Origin: BM520 sp964474455
GTDB taxonomy: Bacteria > Bacteroidota > Bacteroidia > Bacteroidales > BM520
Direction of reading: 5' to 3'
DNA length: 64,000 nt
Assembly (NCBI GenBank): GCA_964474455.1
Contig: CAYYSU010000008.1
Span: 1-64,000 of the forward strand
Position 1 is the first letter of the stretch; the number at the start of each line of letters is the position of its first letter. The notes beneath the pieces are model-generated. The model searched no databases. It worked only from the letters and a program-made list of their open reading frames with translations, and was not told the origin of the DNA. The translations under genes and the position numbers were made by a program. Shown here piece after piece: positions 53,995 through 63,670 of the stretch.

Positions 53995-56100
53995 ATGCGA
54001 AAACATATCCTTAATACTTCTATAGAATATTTAAAAGGTGTTGGACCTGCCAAAGCAGAGCTCCTTCGCAAGGAGATGAATATTCATTCCTTTGGTGATC
54101 TAATAACATTCTATCCCTTCCGTTATAGCGACAGATCAAAAATAACTCCCATTGCAATGGTAAACAGCAGCATGCCTGACGTCCAGGTGATGGGAAAAAT
54201 AGTCCATCTGGAAACCACCGGAGTTGGAAGAGCTACACGGCTGCATGCCACAATAAAAGATGACTCCGGCACAATGGAGCTCATATGGTTTCAGGGCCTG
54301 AAATGGATTAAAAATATGATAAAGCCGGGCAGTGAATTTGTCGTTTACGGAAAACCATCCTATTACAAGGGTGCCATTAACATAGCGCATCCTGAACTGG
54401 AAACGGCAATAGAATTCCAGGAAAACAAAAAACTGCGATGGCAAGGTGTTTATCACTCCACAGAAAAACTAAAAACAAAGGGACTACACTCAAAAGGAAT
54501 ATCAAAACTTCAGGAGAATCTGCAACAACAATTAAAAGGGAAAATAGAGGAGACACTATCGCAGCCCATAATAGATTTCTTCCAGTTTATAACAAGAGAA
54601 AATGCTCTTTTTTATATTCATTTTCCTAAAGATGAAAAAGCCATACAAGCTGCCATGGCAAGACTGAAATTTGAAGAATTTTTCTTCATACAGCTGCAAA
54701 TGCAGAAGGCAAAATACATTCGTAACCTAAATGTCAAAGGGCATAAATTTGAAAAAGTTGGAAAATACTTCAACGAATTCTTTCACCGTTTCCTCCCTTT
54801 CGAACTCACCGGAGCACAAAAGCGGGTGCTGCGGGAGATACGACATGATGCGGGAAGTGGAAAACAGATGAACAGACTTCTGCAGGGTGATGTGGGCTCA
54901 GGAAAAACCCTGGTGGCACTGATGGCTATGCTACTTGCAATAGACAATGGATACCAGGCGGCAATTATGGCACCCACAGAGATTCTGGCAGAGCAACACT
55001 TTAAAACCATATCAAAACTTACCGACGGCCTTGGAATAAATGTGCTGCTTCTGACAGGCTCCACAAGAACATCTGCCAGAAAAGAGATTCACCAAGAGCT
55101 GCAAACAGGAAGAACAGATATTATCATCGGCACACATGCACTGATAGAGAAAAACGTAAAATTCTATAACCTTGGAATGGTGATTATTGATGAGCAGCAC
55201 CGTTTCGGCGTAGAGCAAAGGGCACGGTTATGGAAGAAAAACGTTATCCCCCCACATATTCTGGTTATGACCGCCACTCCTATCCCACGCACGCTAGCAA
55301 TGTCATTATATGGAGATTTGGACTACTCTGTTATCGATGAATTACCTCCCGGACGCAAACCCATCATCACTAAGCACCTTTACGATCGACAAAGGATGCA
55401 AATAAATCAATTCCTCAGGGATCAAATCGATGGTGGCAAACAGGTGTATATTGTGTATCCTTTGATAGAAGAGTCGAAGAAATCAGATCTGAAAGATCTA
55501 ATGGACGGCTTTGAGACCATCTCCAGGGAGTTTCAGATGCCGGATTACCAGGTCAGCATCGTCCATGGCAGGATGCCGGCAAAAGATAAAGCCTATGAGA
55601 TGGAACGCTTTGTAAAGGGGCAAACCAACATACTTGTGGCCACAACTGTTATAGAGGTGGGTGTTGATGTGCCCAATGCCTCTGTGATGGTAATAGAGAA
55701 CGCTGAGCGCTTTGGATTGTCACAGCTACACCAGCTGCGGGGAAGAGTCGGAAGAGGCACAGATCAATCCTACTGCCTGCTCATATCCAAAGACGATCTC
55801 TCGGCAGATGCCAAAACCAGAATTGAAACCATGGTACAAACTAGCGACGGGTTTAAAATCGCCAAAGCAGATCTGCTACTGCGCGGCCCCGGCGATATCC
55901 AGGGCACACGACAAAGCGGTATCGAAGAGCTTAAACTAGCTTCCATTTCTGATGATGAACCAATCTTAAAATATGCCAATGCAGTAGCTATAAAAATTAT
56001 CACTGACGATCCACAAATCATTAAACCTCAAAACGCTCCCATGGCTAAATATCTTGATTTTCTGACACAAACAGGGCATCAGTGGAGCAGAATCAGTTAA
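53995..56100 (+). CDS. recG: ATP-dependent DNA helicase RecG
   Basis: A 701-residue superfamily 2 helicase that remodels stalled forks and branched DNA. The N-terminal wedge/OB domain (about 60-160) is followed by helicase motifs LQGDVGSGKT (about 296), IIDEQHRFGVEQR (DEQH near 398), VMTATPIPRT, the motif V/VI region ATTVIEVGVDVPNA and LHQLRGRVGRG. Complete and of normal length. It begins its own unit after the gld terminator; pheT follows at 37 bp. Confidence 0.96.
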   Translation: MRKHILNTSIEYLKGVGPAKAELLRKEMNIHSFGDLITFYPFRYSDRSKITPIAMVNSSMPDVQVMGKIVHLETTGVGRATRLHATIKDDSGTMELIWFQGLKWIKNMIKPGSEFVVYGKPSYYKGAINIAHPELETAIEFQENKKLRWQGVYHSTEKLKTKGLHSKGISKLQENLQQQLKGKIEETLSQPIIDFFQFITRENALFYIHFPKDEKAIQAAMARLKFEEFFFIQLQMQKAKYIRNLNVKGHKFEKVGKYFNEFFHRFLPFELTGAQKRVLREIRHDAGSGKQMNRLLQGDVGSGKTLVALMAMLLAIDNGYQAAIMAPTEILAEQHFKTISKLTDGLGINVLLLTGSTRTSARKEIHQELQTGRTDIIIGTHALIEKNVKFYNLGMVIIDEQHRFGVEQRARLWKKNVIPPHILVMTATPIPRTLAMSLYGDLDYSVIDELPPGRKPIITKHLYDRQRMQINQFLRDQIDGGKQVYIVYPLIEESKKSDLKDLMDGFETISREFQMPDYQVSIVHGRMPAKDKAYEMERFVKGQTNILVATTVIEVGVDVPNASVMVIENAERFGLSQLHQLRGRVGRGTDQSYCLLISKDDLSADAKTRIETMVQTSDGFKIAKADLLLRGPGDIQGTRQSGIEELKLASISDDEPILKYANAVAIKIITDDPQIIKPQNAPMAKYLDFLTQTGHQWSRIS

Positions 56101-56107
56101 ATAATTG

Positions 56108-56115
56108 TAATTTTG
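56108..56115 (+). promoter_or_regulatory. -7 element of pheT
   Basis: TAATTTTG followed by C, 22 bp before the pheT ATG and directly after recG. No good -33 element. Confidence 0.4.
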
Positions 56116-56137
56116 CGAAGCTGAAAAAAATATCATC

Positions 56138-58612
56138 ATGAAGATTTCTTATAACTGGCTTAAAAACTATATTAACACCGATCTGGAACCTGAAAAAATG
56201 TCGGAATTACTTACCGACTGCGGACTTGAGGTGGAAGGACTTAAAAAATCAGAATCCATAAAGGGTGGTCTCAAGGGTATCGTGATAGGAAAAGTCCTAA
56301 CCTGTGAAAAACATCCCGATGCTGATAAGCTTAGCGTTACAACTGTTGATGTGGGTGGCGAAGAGCCGCTGAAGATAGTCTGTGGAGCCCCCAACGTAGC
56401 CGCAGGACAAATGGTTCCCGTAGCTGTTGTCGGTGCAGAAATGTACTCTGGAGATGACTCCTTTACAATAAAAAAAACCAAACTTCGTGGTGTCCCCTCT
56501 GAAGGAATGATATGCGCAGAAGATGAACTCGGACTAGGAGCATCACATGACGGAATAATGGTTCTTGACAATGATGTCACAGTAGGAACTCCTGCAAAAG
56601 AGTATTTCAACATTACAGAAGATCATATCTTTGAAATCGGACTGACACCGAACCGCTCAGATGCCACTTCACATATTGGTGTTGCCCGCGACGTAAAAGC
56701 CGTTCTCGACAGATACGCCTTTGAACAGAAGAATGGAAAAAAGACTGAACTCATCATTCCGGATCTATCTGCTTTTAAATCTGATAACAACTCCCGCCCG
56801 GTGGAGATAGAGATAAAAAATGATATCGCCTGCCGGCGATATGTGGGAGTGACAATTTCCAACATTGAGGTAAAAGAGTCGCCCGAATGGCTACAAAATT
56901 ATCTTAACGCGGTAGGTGTCAGACCTATCAATAATTTGGTGGATATCAGCAACTTCGTTATGATGGAAACCGGCCAGCCACTGCACTTCTTCGACCTCGA
57001 CAATATAAAAGGCGAAAAAGTAGTGGTGAGAATGGCTGAAGAGAAAGAGAAATTTATCACCCTTGACGAAGTAGAAAGAGAGTTATCTGCCAATGATCTG
57101 ATGATTTGTGATTCTGAAAACCCAATGTGTATAGCTGGCGTCTTTGGCGGGATAAACTCCGGAATAACTGAAAAAACCACTAATATCTTCATTGAAAGTG
57201 CATGGTTTAATCCTCCTACAATCCGCAAAACAGCAAAACGCCACTCACTTCAAACAGATGCTTCTTTTCGTTTTGAACGTGGGTCAGATATAGAAATGAC
57301 AACGTATGCACTAAAACGTGCTGCATTACTCATAAAAGAGATCACAGGCGGAGAGATCTCATCAGAGATAAACGATGTTTACCCCAATACACTACCACGA
57401 AATCTCGTCATCATCAATTACGACAGAGTATTCTCACTTATTGGTAAGAGATTCAGCAAAGAGCTCGTTAAAACAATTCTTAAATCACTGGATATCCGCA
57501 TTTTGAAAGAAAACGACCAGGGATTGAGTCTTGAAATACCAACAGCAAAAGTGGAAGTAACCCGTGAAGCAGATATTGTAGAGGAGATACTTCGCATATA
57601 CGGATACAATAATATCGAGATCTCACATGAGGTTCGTTCAGCACTTTCGTATGTGGAAAAACCCGATAATGAAAAGATCAAAAACCGCATAGCAGATATA
57701 CTATCGGCAAATGGTTTTTACGAGATAATGAATAACTCACTGACAGCAACAGAGTATTACAATAATATTGAAGGTATTGATCCTGAGAAACATGTGAAGA
57801 TGCTGAATCCGTTAAGCAGTGAGCTTAATATTCTTCGCCGGACGCTATTTTTCGGTGGCATGGAAGTAATTTCATATAATCAAAATAGAAAAATTGCAGA
57901 CCTTAAGCTCTATGAGTTTGGCAAGAGTTATCATTTTGAGAATGAAAAAGAGAGGGATCTTGATGTTCGTAAACGTTATACAGAAAACACTCATTTTTCT
58001 CTCTTCCTTAGCGGAAATATGACTGATGAAAGCTGGTTCAGTGAAGCAAAAGAGGTTTCCTTCTTTGATTTGAAAAACTATCTTTTCACCATACTTCATA
58101 AAGTCGGTATCGACACAAAGAACTTGAAAGAAACAGCTACAAAGCAACCCTGGTTCACTGATGGCCTTGATATAAGTATTAAAAAGAGGCGCCTGGCTTC
58201 GATAGGCAAGGTGGCAAAAAAATATCAAAAACAATTTGATATTCATAACCCTGTTTTCTTTGCCGATATAGACTGGGAAGTGCTTATGTCAACGGTACCT
58301 TCAAATGATATGACAATTAAATCAGTGCCAAAATTCCCGGAAGTTCGTCGTGATTTGGCATTATTAATAGATAAATCCGTATCTTTCAGGGATATCGTTA
58401 ATGTTGTAAAACAAAATGGAGGCACACTGGTAAAAAATGTGAACCTTTTTGATGTTTATGAAGGTGATAAACTGGAAGATGGCAAGAAGTCGTATGCCAT
58501 AAGTTTGACATTACAGGATCCTGAGAGAACATTAACTGATAAAATAATTGATAAAACCGTAAATAAACTTGTTGGAGCCTTTGCACATAAGATTGGCGCC
58601 ACAATACGATAA
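56138..58612 (+). CDS. pheT: phenylalanyl-tRNA synthetase beta subunit
   Basis: An 824-residue subunit of the (alpha-beta)2 enzyme. Domains in order: N-terminal region; OB-type tRNA-binding domain (about 42-150, KVLTCEKHPDADKLSVTTVDVG); B3/B4 editing domain (about 215-395); B5 domain (from about 412); a catalytic-like core; and a C-terminal FDX-ACB anticodon-binding domain (about 731-824, PKFPEVRRDLALLIDKSV). pheS is not in the window. Eleven bp separate it from the sigma-54 activator gene. Confidence 0.96.
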   Translation: MKISYNWLKNYINTDLEPEKMSELLTDCGLEVEGLKKSESIKGGLKGIVIGKVLTCEKHPDADKLSVTTVDVGGEEPLKIVCGAPNVAAGQMVPVAVVGAEMYSGDDSFTIKKTKLRGVPSEGMICAEDELGLGASHDGIMVLDNDVTVGTPAKEYFNITEDHIFEIGLTPNRSDATSHIGVARDVKAVLDRYAFEQKNGKKTELIIPDLSAFKSDNNSRPVEIEIKNDIACRRYVGVTISNIEVKESPEWLQNYLNAVGVRPINNLVDISNFVMMETGQPLHFFDLDNIKGEKVVVRMAEEKEKFITLDEVERELSANDLMICDSENPMCIAGVFGGINSGITEKTTNIFIESAWFNPPTIRKTAKRHSLQTDASFRFERGSDIEMTTYALKRAALLIKEITGGEISSEINDVYPNTLPRNLVIINYDRVFSLIGKRFSKELVKTILKSLDIRILKENDQGLSLEIPTAKVEVTREADIVEEILRIYGYNNIEISHEVRSALSYVEKPDNEKIKNRIADILSANGFYEIMNNSLTATEYYNNIEGIDPEKHVKMLNPLSSELNILRRTLFFGGMEVISYNQNRKIADLKLYEFGKSYHFENEKERDLDVRKRYTENTHFSLFLSGNMTDESWFSEAKEVSFFDLKNYLFTILHKVGIDTKNLKETATKQPWFTDGLDISIKKRRLASIGKVAKKYQKQFDIHNPVFFADIDWEVLMSTVPSNDMTIKSVPKFPEVRRDLALLIDKSVSFRDIVNVVKQNGGTLVKNVNLFDVYEGDKLEDGKKSYAISLTLQDPERTLTDKIIDKTVNKLVGAFAHKIGATIR

Positions 58613-58623
58613 ACTAAATACCA

Positions 58624-59862
58624 ATGATTGATATTCAATCAATAAAACAGCGTTTTGGAATAATAGGCAACTCTGAACTATTGAACAGAGCCATCGACAC
58701 TGCCCGCCAGGTAGCCGCCACTGATCTAACAGTACTGATTACCGGTGAGAGCGGTGTGGGAAAGGAGAGTTTTCCAAAGATTATTCACACCCTTAGCGCC
58801 CGCAAGCATGGCAGCTACATCGCCGTAAACTGCGGAGCTATCCCCGAAGGAACTATCGATTCAGAGCTCTTTGGTCATGAAAAAGGATCCTTTACAGGTG
58901 CTCATGAGGCAAGAAAAGGATACTTCGAGGTAGCTTCCAACGGAACCATCTTCCTTGACGAGATTGCAGAGCTTCCTATATCAACGCAGGTGCGCCTGTT
59001 ACGTGTACTGGAAAGTGGTGAGTTTATGCGGGTGGGGTCATCGAAAGTGATAAAAACAGATGTGCGCGTGGTGGCAGCAACAAACGTGGATATCCCTGAA
59101 GCAATACGGAAAGGGAAATTCAGGCAGGACTTATATTATCGGCTAAATACAGTGCCAATATTAATCCCGCCACTGCGTGAAAGGAAAGAGGATATCTTCA
59201 TGCTGTTTAAAAAATTCGCTTCCGACTTCGCAGCAAAATACCACATGCCAATTTTGCAACTCGACGCAGAAGCAAGAATTATGCTGGAGACATTCCACTG
59301 GGATGGAAATGTTCGTCAGTTGAAAAATATCACAGAACAAATATCTATCATTGAACGGGACAGAAACATAACCGCAGAAATTCTTAGTAAATATCTACCC
59401 AAAACCAATTCAAATCTACCTGTTTTATATTCCAAAGAGGATAAGAGTGGTAATGAGTTTACAGAAAGAGAGCTACTGTACAAGGTGTTATTTGAAATGA
59501 GAAGAGATATCACGGAGCTGAAGAAAATTCTCAATCACGTGATTTCAGAAAGCAATACTCAAGTGGAAGATATTAATAAGAGTCACAAAAAATTTCTATC
59601 GGAAATTGATGATAATGATGCTTTTGACACACCACATCAAACCTTTGAGATTTCAAAACCCAAACGCCGCGACAGCAAAAGTGAAGAATTCGATGAAGGA
59701 GCCGAGGTCCTGGAAGAGAACCTTTCATTACATGACAGGGAGAAAGACCTGATAAAGAAAGCCCTTGAAAAACACCACGGAAAAAGAAAATCCGCAGCAG
59801 AAGAGTTGGGCATCTCCGAAAGAACATTATACAGAAAAATCAAAGAATACAACATACCGTAG
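58624..59862 (+). CDS. sigma-54 dependent transcriptional activator without receiver domain
   Basis: A 412-residue NtrC-type enhancer-binding protein. The AAA+ domain starts at the N-terminus: Walker A GESGVGKE (41-48), the sigma-54-contact loop GSFTGA (88-93, Ser for the usual Ala), Walker B GTIFLDEIAELP (107-118) and the arginine-finger region FRQDLYYRLN. A linker of about 110 residues leads to a Fis-type HTH at the C-terminus (KRKSAAEELGISERTLYRKI). No receiver, GAF or PAS domain precedes the AAA+ core, so the input signal is unknown. It lies between pheT and lptE; its stop codon ends at the first base of a perfect 28-bp palindrome. Confidence 0.92.
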   Translation: MIDIQSIKQRFGIIGNSELLNRAIDTARQVAATDLTVLITGESGVGKESFPKIIHTLSARKHGSYIAVNCGAIPEGTIDSELFGHEKGSFTGAHEARKGYFEVASNGTIFLDEIAELPISTQVRLLRVLESGEFMRVGSSKVIKTDVRVVAATNVDIPEAIRKGKFRQDLYYRLNTVPILIPPLRERKEDIFMLFKKFASDFAAKYHMPILQLDAEARIMLETFHWDGNVRQLKNITEQISIIERDRNITAEILSKYLPKTNSNLPVLYSKEDKSGNEFTERELLYKVLFEMRRDITELKKILNHVISESNTQVEDINKSHKKFLSEIDDNDAFDTPHQTFEISKPKRRDSKSEEFDEGAEVLEENLSLHDREKDLIKKALEKHHGKRKSAAEELGISERTLYRKIKEYNIP

Positions 59863-59889
59863 TATAATCGTTGCATGCAACGATTATAC
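59862..59889. repeat. perfect 28-bp palindrome between the sigma-54 activator and lptE
   Basis: Arms GTATAATCGTTGCA and TGCAACGATTATAC are exact reverse complements with no spacer. It begins on the last base of the activator stop codon and ends 27 bp before the lptE start. No T-run follows, so it is not a typical terminator. In RNA it would form a 12-bp stem with a four-base loop. Confidence 0.9.
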
Positions 59890-59916
59890 ACTGCCGAAAA
59901 ATTCGTTATAGATCAT

Positions 59917-60426
59917 ATGAAGATCAGGCTAATAAATATTGTTTTGATAATTGCCACAACGGTAATATTTAATAGTTGTGGTATATACAGTTTTACCGGT
60001 GCCTCAATAGATCCAAAAATAAAATCTATTAATATTAGTTATTTTGATAATAAAGCACGACTGGTACAACCTACCTTAAGTCAGGTTTTGACGGATGCCA
60101 TAAAGGATAAATTCGTATCGCAAACCAGTTTGGAGCTCAACAACGACTATGCAGACATGTATCTGGAAGGGTATATCTCAGATTACAAAATCACCCCCCA
60201 GGCTATTCAGGCCGGGGAGACTGCTGCCATGAACAGACTTACCATAACTGTTAAGGTGAAGTTCACTAATGAAGTAACGCCAATACAGAATTTTGAACAA
60301 AATTTCTCACAATATGCTGATTTTCCTTCGACAGTAGAGTTAACATCTGTTGAGGATCAGCTCATTTTAGAGATAACGGAATACCTTGTGGATGACATTT
60401 TTAATAAAGCGGTAGTAAACTGGTAA
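59917..60426 (+). CDS. lptE: LPS assembly lipoprotein LptE-like
   Basis: A 169-residue outer-membrane lipoprotein: signal with lipobox FNSCGIYS (Cys21), then the Bacteroidota LptE-type start SFTGASIDPKIKSINISYF and a conserved VSQTSLELNN-like segment. LptE plugs the LptD barrel that inserts LPS into the outer leaflet. The Met at 59917 gives the lipoprotein signal; the longer frame from 59875 would start inside the palindrome. It is followed after one base by the TPR gene, then secG, an arrangement I recall as common in the phylum. Confidence 0.88.
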   Translation: MKIRLINIVLIIATTVIFNSCGIYSFTGASIDPKIKSINISYFDNKARLVQPTLSQVLTDAIKDKFVSQTSLELNNDYADMYLEGYISDYKITPQAIQAGETAAMNRLTITVKVKFTNEVTPIQNFEQNFSQYADFPSTVELTSVEDQLILEITEYLVDDIFNKAVVNW

Positions 60427-60427
60427 A

Positions 60428-61144
60428 ATGCAGAATCAGTACTTTGAATATATACAAAACCCCGGCATGGTAACACCGGATTTCATTGAGAAGCTCCTCG
60501 ATGAATATCCTTGGTTTGCTGGTGGATATCTCCTAAAGGCGCATCACCTGTATCATACATTAAATTCAGATTTAGAGGATGAGCTGCCGATTATTGCCAT
60601 ACACCTGCCCGAAAGACTAAAGTTACGGGAATTATACAGCAGTACTACTGACACAGATGTAACAGAAAAAACTGTCGTTGAGAATAACAAAGAACCCGAG
60701 ATAAAGAAGGATGTTTCCTTTACCGGCTCGCTATCCAGCCAAGTGGCAAGATTAATTATCCGCAACTCCGATTTCGTTCCTGCAGACATATACGACCCTA
60801 TGACAGACATTCCGGCAGAGGAGGACATTTCAACTCAGGATCATGCAGCACTAAAGAGGGAACAGAAGCAGAAGAAAAAAATTATTGACAAATTTATCGA
60901 ACAGCAACCCTCCATTAGCAGAAAAAATGTGGCAGCACCATTTTTCAATCCTGAAGAGATGGCACGACAGTCCAACACTGATAATACTGAAGTTGTTAGC
61001 GAAACTTTAGCAAAAATATATCACCAACAAGGTAATATTCAGAAAGCTATAAAAATATATGAGCAGCTTCGTTTGAAATTCCCGGAAAAAAGCACTTACT
61101 TTGCAGCCCAAATTAAAAATATTATAAAAGAAAATAATCAATAA
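60428..61144 (+). CDS. TPR-like protein of the lptE-secG cluster, function unknown
   Basis: A 238-residue acidic, probably cytoplasmic protein with no signal peptide. The N-terminal helical part (about 1-70) contains YPWFAGGYLLKAHHLYHT. A variable linker follows, then QKKKIIDKFIEQQPSI, and the C-terminus is a TPR unit (ETLAKIYHQQGNIQKAIKIYEQL) ending LKFPEKSTYFAAQI. Proteins of this type accompany lptE and secG in Bacteroidota. No function is known to me. Confidence 0.8.
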   Translation: MQNQYFEYIQNPGMVTPDFIEKLLDEYPWFAGGYLLKAHHLYHTLNSDLEDELPIIAIHLPERLKLRELYSSTTDTDVTEKTVVENNKEPEIKKDVSFTGSLSSQVARLIIRNSDFVPADIYDPMTDIPAEEDISTQDHAALKREQKQKKKIIDKFIEQQPSISRKNVAAPFFNPEEMARQSNTDNTEVVSETLAKIYHQQGNIQKAIKIYEQLRLKFPEKSTYFAAQIKNIIKENNQ

Positions 61145-61154
61145 ACGAATTACG

Positions 61155-61496
61155 ATGGGAGCATATATTTTAATCTCTGTATTAATTCTGGTTGCCGCAG
61201 TGCTAATGGTATTAGTAGTGCTGGTACAGAATTCAAAAGGTGGTGGATTAGCAGCAAACTTTACAGGTGGTAACCAAATAATGGGTGTACGTAGAACAAC
61301 AGATTTTCTGGAAAAAGCTACATGGACACTGGCAATTGCTATTTTAGTTCTTAGCCTTTTATCGGTTATAGTTATTCCTAAAGGCACAACTACTAACACA
61401 GGCTCTAATGATACTGAACTTCGTGAAATTATCGATAGCGGTAGTGAATCTCAGCCTATAAGCTCTGAAGAATACCAGCTGCCTCCACAGGAGTAG
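61155..61496 (+). CDS. secG: preprotein translocase subunit SecG
   Basis: A 113-residue membrane protein with two helices (about 3-22 and 53-74) separated by the conserved VLVQNSKGGGLAANFTGGNQIMGVRRTTDFLEK loop region. It assists SecYEG in protein export. The acidic Ser/Glu-rich tail after the second helix is usual in this phylum. It ends the pheT-to-secG gene group and has a strong terminator. Confidence 0.95.
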   Translation: MGAYILISVLILVAAVLMVLVVLVQNSKGGGLAANFTGGNQIMGVRRTTDFLEKATWTLAIAILVLSLLSVIVIPKGTTTNTGSNDTELREIIDSGSESQPISSEEYQLPPQE

Positions 61497-61520
61497 TAAA
61501 AAAAGACTTAACAATATTAA

Positions 61521-61558
61521 AAAATGTCAGAATGTCACTTCATTCTGACATTTTTTTT
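61521..61558 (+). terminator. terminator of secG
   Basis: Perfect stem AAAAATGTCAGAATG / CATTCTGACATTTTT with a short loop and a T-run. Confidence 0.9.
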
Positions 61559-61637
61559 GATATATGCCTTTGGCACAAAATGTGATAGGGGCATGGAGAA
61601 TTATTGATATTAATAACTTATTATAAACCGTAGCAAA

Positions 61638-61916
61638 ATGGCAAACTTAAACATTAAACCATTGGCAGACAGAGTTCTCTTAGAGCCTGCTGCAGCAGAA
61701 CAAAAAACATCCGGTGGTATTATTATCCCCGATACTGCTAAAGAAAAACCACAAAAAGGAATCGTTGTAGCGGTAGGTCCCGGTAAAAAAGATGAACCAA
61801 TGACAGTTAAAATTGGCGATAATGTACTTTATGGAAAATATGCCGGCACTGAAATAAGCCTGGATGGTAAAGATTACCTTATCATGCGTGAATCTGATAT
61901 TGTAGCTATCATCTAA
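61638..61916 (+). CDS. groES: co-chaperonin GroES
   Basis: A 92-residue chaperonin lid subunit. PLADRVLLEPAAAEQKTSGGIIIPDTAKEKP includes the mobile loop, and GDNVLYGKYAGTEI and a final DIVAII are conserved. It caps the GroEL ring. It lies 38 bp before groEL. I found no CIRCE inverted repeat upstream, so HrcA control is not supported by the sequence. Confidence 0.97.
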   Translation: MANLNIKPLADRVLLEPAAAEQKTSGGIIIPDTAKEKPQKGIVVAVGPGKKDEPMTVKIGDNVLYGKYAGTEISLDGKDYLIMRESDIVAII

Positions 61917-61954
61917 TTGTGTTATTTAAAGGTTAAAAATCAAACAACAAAATC

Positions 61955-63592
61955 ATGGCAAAAGAAATTATTTTCAATATGGACGCTCGCGACAAATTAA
62001 AGAGCGGCGTTGACGCTTTATCAAATGCAGTAAAAATTACCCTTGGGCCAAAAGGCCGCAATGTGATTCTGGAGAAATCTTTTGGCGCTCCTCAGGTGAC
62101 CAAAGATGGTGTTACTGTAGCTAAAGAGATTGAACTCGAAGACAAATTCGAAAATATGGGTGCGCAATTGGTGAAAGAAGTGGCATCCAAAACAAATGAT
62201 ATCGCAGGTGATGGTACTACTACGGCAACAGTCCTTGCCCAAGCTATTGTTAATACAGGCCTGAAAAATGTTACTGCCGGAGCAAATCCTATGGATCTCA
62301 AACGCGGTATCGACAAAGCGGTAAAGATTATCATAGATGATCTTAACAACCAAAAACGTAATGTAGGCGACGATAACGAACTTATCAAGCAGGTAGCTAC
62401 TGTTTCTGCCAATGATGACCCAAATATTGGCAACCTCATAGCAGAGGCTATGAAGAGGGTTAAGCAGGAAGGTGTTATTACCATTGAAGAGGCTAAAGGT
62501 ATTGAGACATACGTGGATGTTGTAGAGGGAATGCAGTTTGACAGAGGTTATATCTCTCCTTACTTTGCAACAGATACCGAGAAGATGGAAACTGTTTTTG
62601 AAAATCCGCTTATCCTGATCTACGATAAGAAGATCTCTGTTATGAAAGATCTTCTCCCGGTACTGGAAAAAGCTGCTCAAACAGGACGTCCTCTTTTGAT
62701 TATCGCTGAAGATGTTGAAAGCGAAGCTCTTGCCACTCTTGTAGTAAACAAAATCCGCGGCGCTCTTAAGGTTGCTGCTGTTAAAGCTCCGGGTTTTGGC
62801 GATCGCAGAAAAGAGATGTTGGAAGATATCGCTATCCTCACAGGTGGTGTAGTAATATCTGAAGAGAAAGGCTACAAACTGGAAGATGCAGATCTCGCAT
62901 TCCTGGGTCAGGCTGAAAAAGTAACTATCGATAAAGACAATACTACTATCGTAAGCGGTAAAGGTGCAAAAGAGAATATTGACTCTCGTATAGCACAGAT
63001 CAAGACACATATCGAATCCACTACTTCTGACTACGACCGTGAGAAGCTCCAGGAGCGTCTTGCCAAACTGGCAGGTGGTGTTGCAGTGATCTACGTTGGT
63101 GCTGCCAGCGAGGTTGAGATGAAAGAGAAGAAAGATCGTTTTGATGATGCTTTGAATGCTACACGCGCAGCTACGGAAGAGGGTATTATCCCCGGTGGAG
63201 GTGTCGCTTTCATCCGTGCTATTGAAAAACTCGACGAGATAACCGGCGATAACGCTGACGAAAACACAGGTGTCAACATCATCCGAAGAGCTCTCGAAGA
63301 GCCTATGCGTCAGATTGTTACCAATGCTGGCTTAGAAGGATCCGTGATAGTTCAGAAGGTTCGTGAAGGTAAAGGTGACTTTGGCTTTAACGCTCGCACG
63401 GAGGTTTTCGAAAACCTTTATGAGACAGGCGTTATTGATCCTGTGAAGGTTACCCGCGTTGCACTGGAAAATGCTGCTTCAATAGCAGGCATGATCCTCA
63501 CCACTGAGTGTGCTATTACTGAAATTAAAGAAGACAATCCAATGCCTCCAATGGGCGGCGGAATGCCTGGAGGAATGCCCGGTATGATGTAA
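61955..63592 (+). CDS. groEL: chaperonin GroEL
   Basis: A 545-residue ATP-dependent folding chamber subunit. The ATP-site DGTTTATVLAQA (about 87-98), the equatorial LGPKGRNV and AAVEEGI-type (here AATEEGIIPGGGVA) motifs, and the Gly-Met-rich tail GGMPGGMPGMM are present. Full length, single copy in this window. It is co-transcribed with groES and ends at a clear terminator. Confidence 0.98.
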   Translation: MAKEIIFNMDARDKLKSGVDALSNAVKITLGPKGRNVILEKSFGAPQVTKDGVTVAKEIELEDKFENMGAQLVKEVASKTNDIAGDGTTTATVLAQAIVNTGLKNVTAGANPMDLKRGIDKAVKIIIDDLNNQKRNVGDDNELIKQVATVSANDDPNIGNLIAEAMKRVKQEGVITIEEAKGIETYVDVVEGMQFDRGYISPYFATDTEKMETVFENPLILIYDKKISVMKDLLPVLEKAAQTGRPLLIIAEDVESEALATLVVNKIRGALKVAAVKAPGFGDRRKEMLEDIAILTGGVVISEEKGYKLEDADLAFLGQAEKVTIDKDNTTIVSGKGAKENIDSRIAQIKTHIESTTSDYDREKLQERLAKLAGGVAVIYVGAASEVEMKEKKDRFDDALNATRAATEEGIIPGGGVAFIRAIEKLDEITGDNADENTGVNIIRRALEEPMRQIVTNAGLEGSVIVQKVREGKGDFGFNARTEVFENLYETGVIDPVKVTRVALENAASIAGMILTTECAITEIKEDNPMPPMGGGMPGGMPGMM

Positions 63593-63639
63593 TAATTCGG
63601 GCCGACGAAAGTGTCTGCCCAGACCATTAATATATATAT

Positions 63640-63670
63640 GGCGTTCCGGCATTACGGAACGCCTTTTTTA
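63640..63670 (+). terminator. terminator of groES-groEL
   Basis: Stem GGCGTTCCG / CGGAACGCC with a six-base loop and a T-run, 47 bp after the stop. Confidence 0.9.

Noticed and set aside
61566..61585. Possible sigma-54 promoter (TGGCAC) before groES
   Set aside because: TGGCAC is present, but the second half TTGC at the right spacing is missing.
61500..61637. CIRCE element or heat-shock operator before groES
   Set aside because: No TTAGCACTC-type inverted repeat is present; the only palindrome is the secG terminator.
62021..63010. 329-codon frame antisense to groEL
   Set aside because: It is fully inside groEL on the other strand; the Cys/Phe/Tyr-rich composition is what the reverse of a conserved gene gives, and no family is recognisable.
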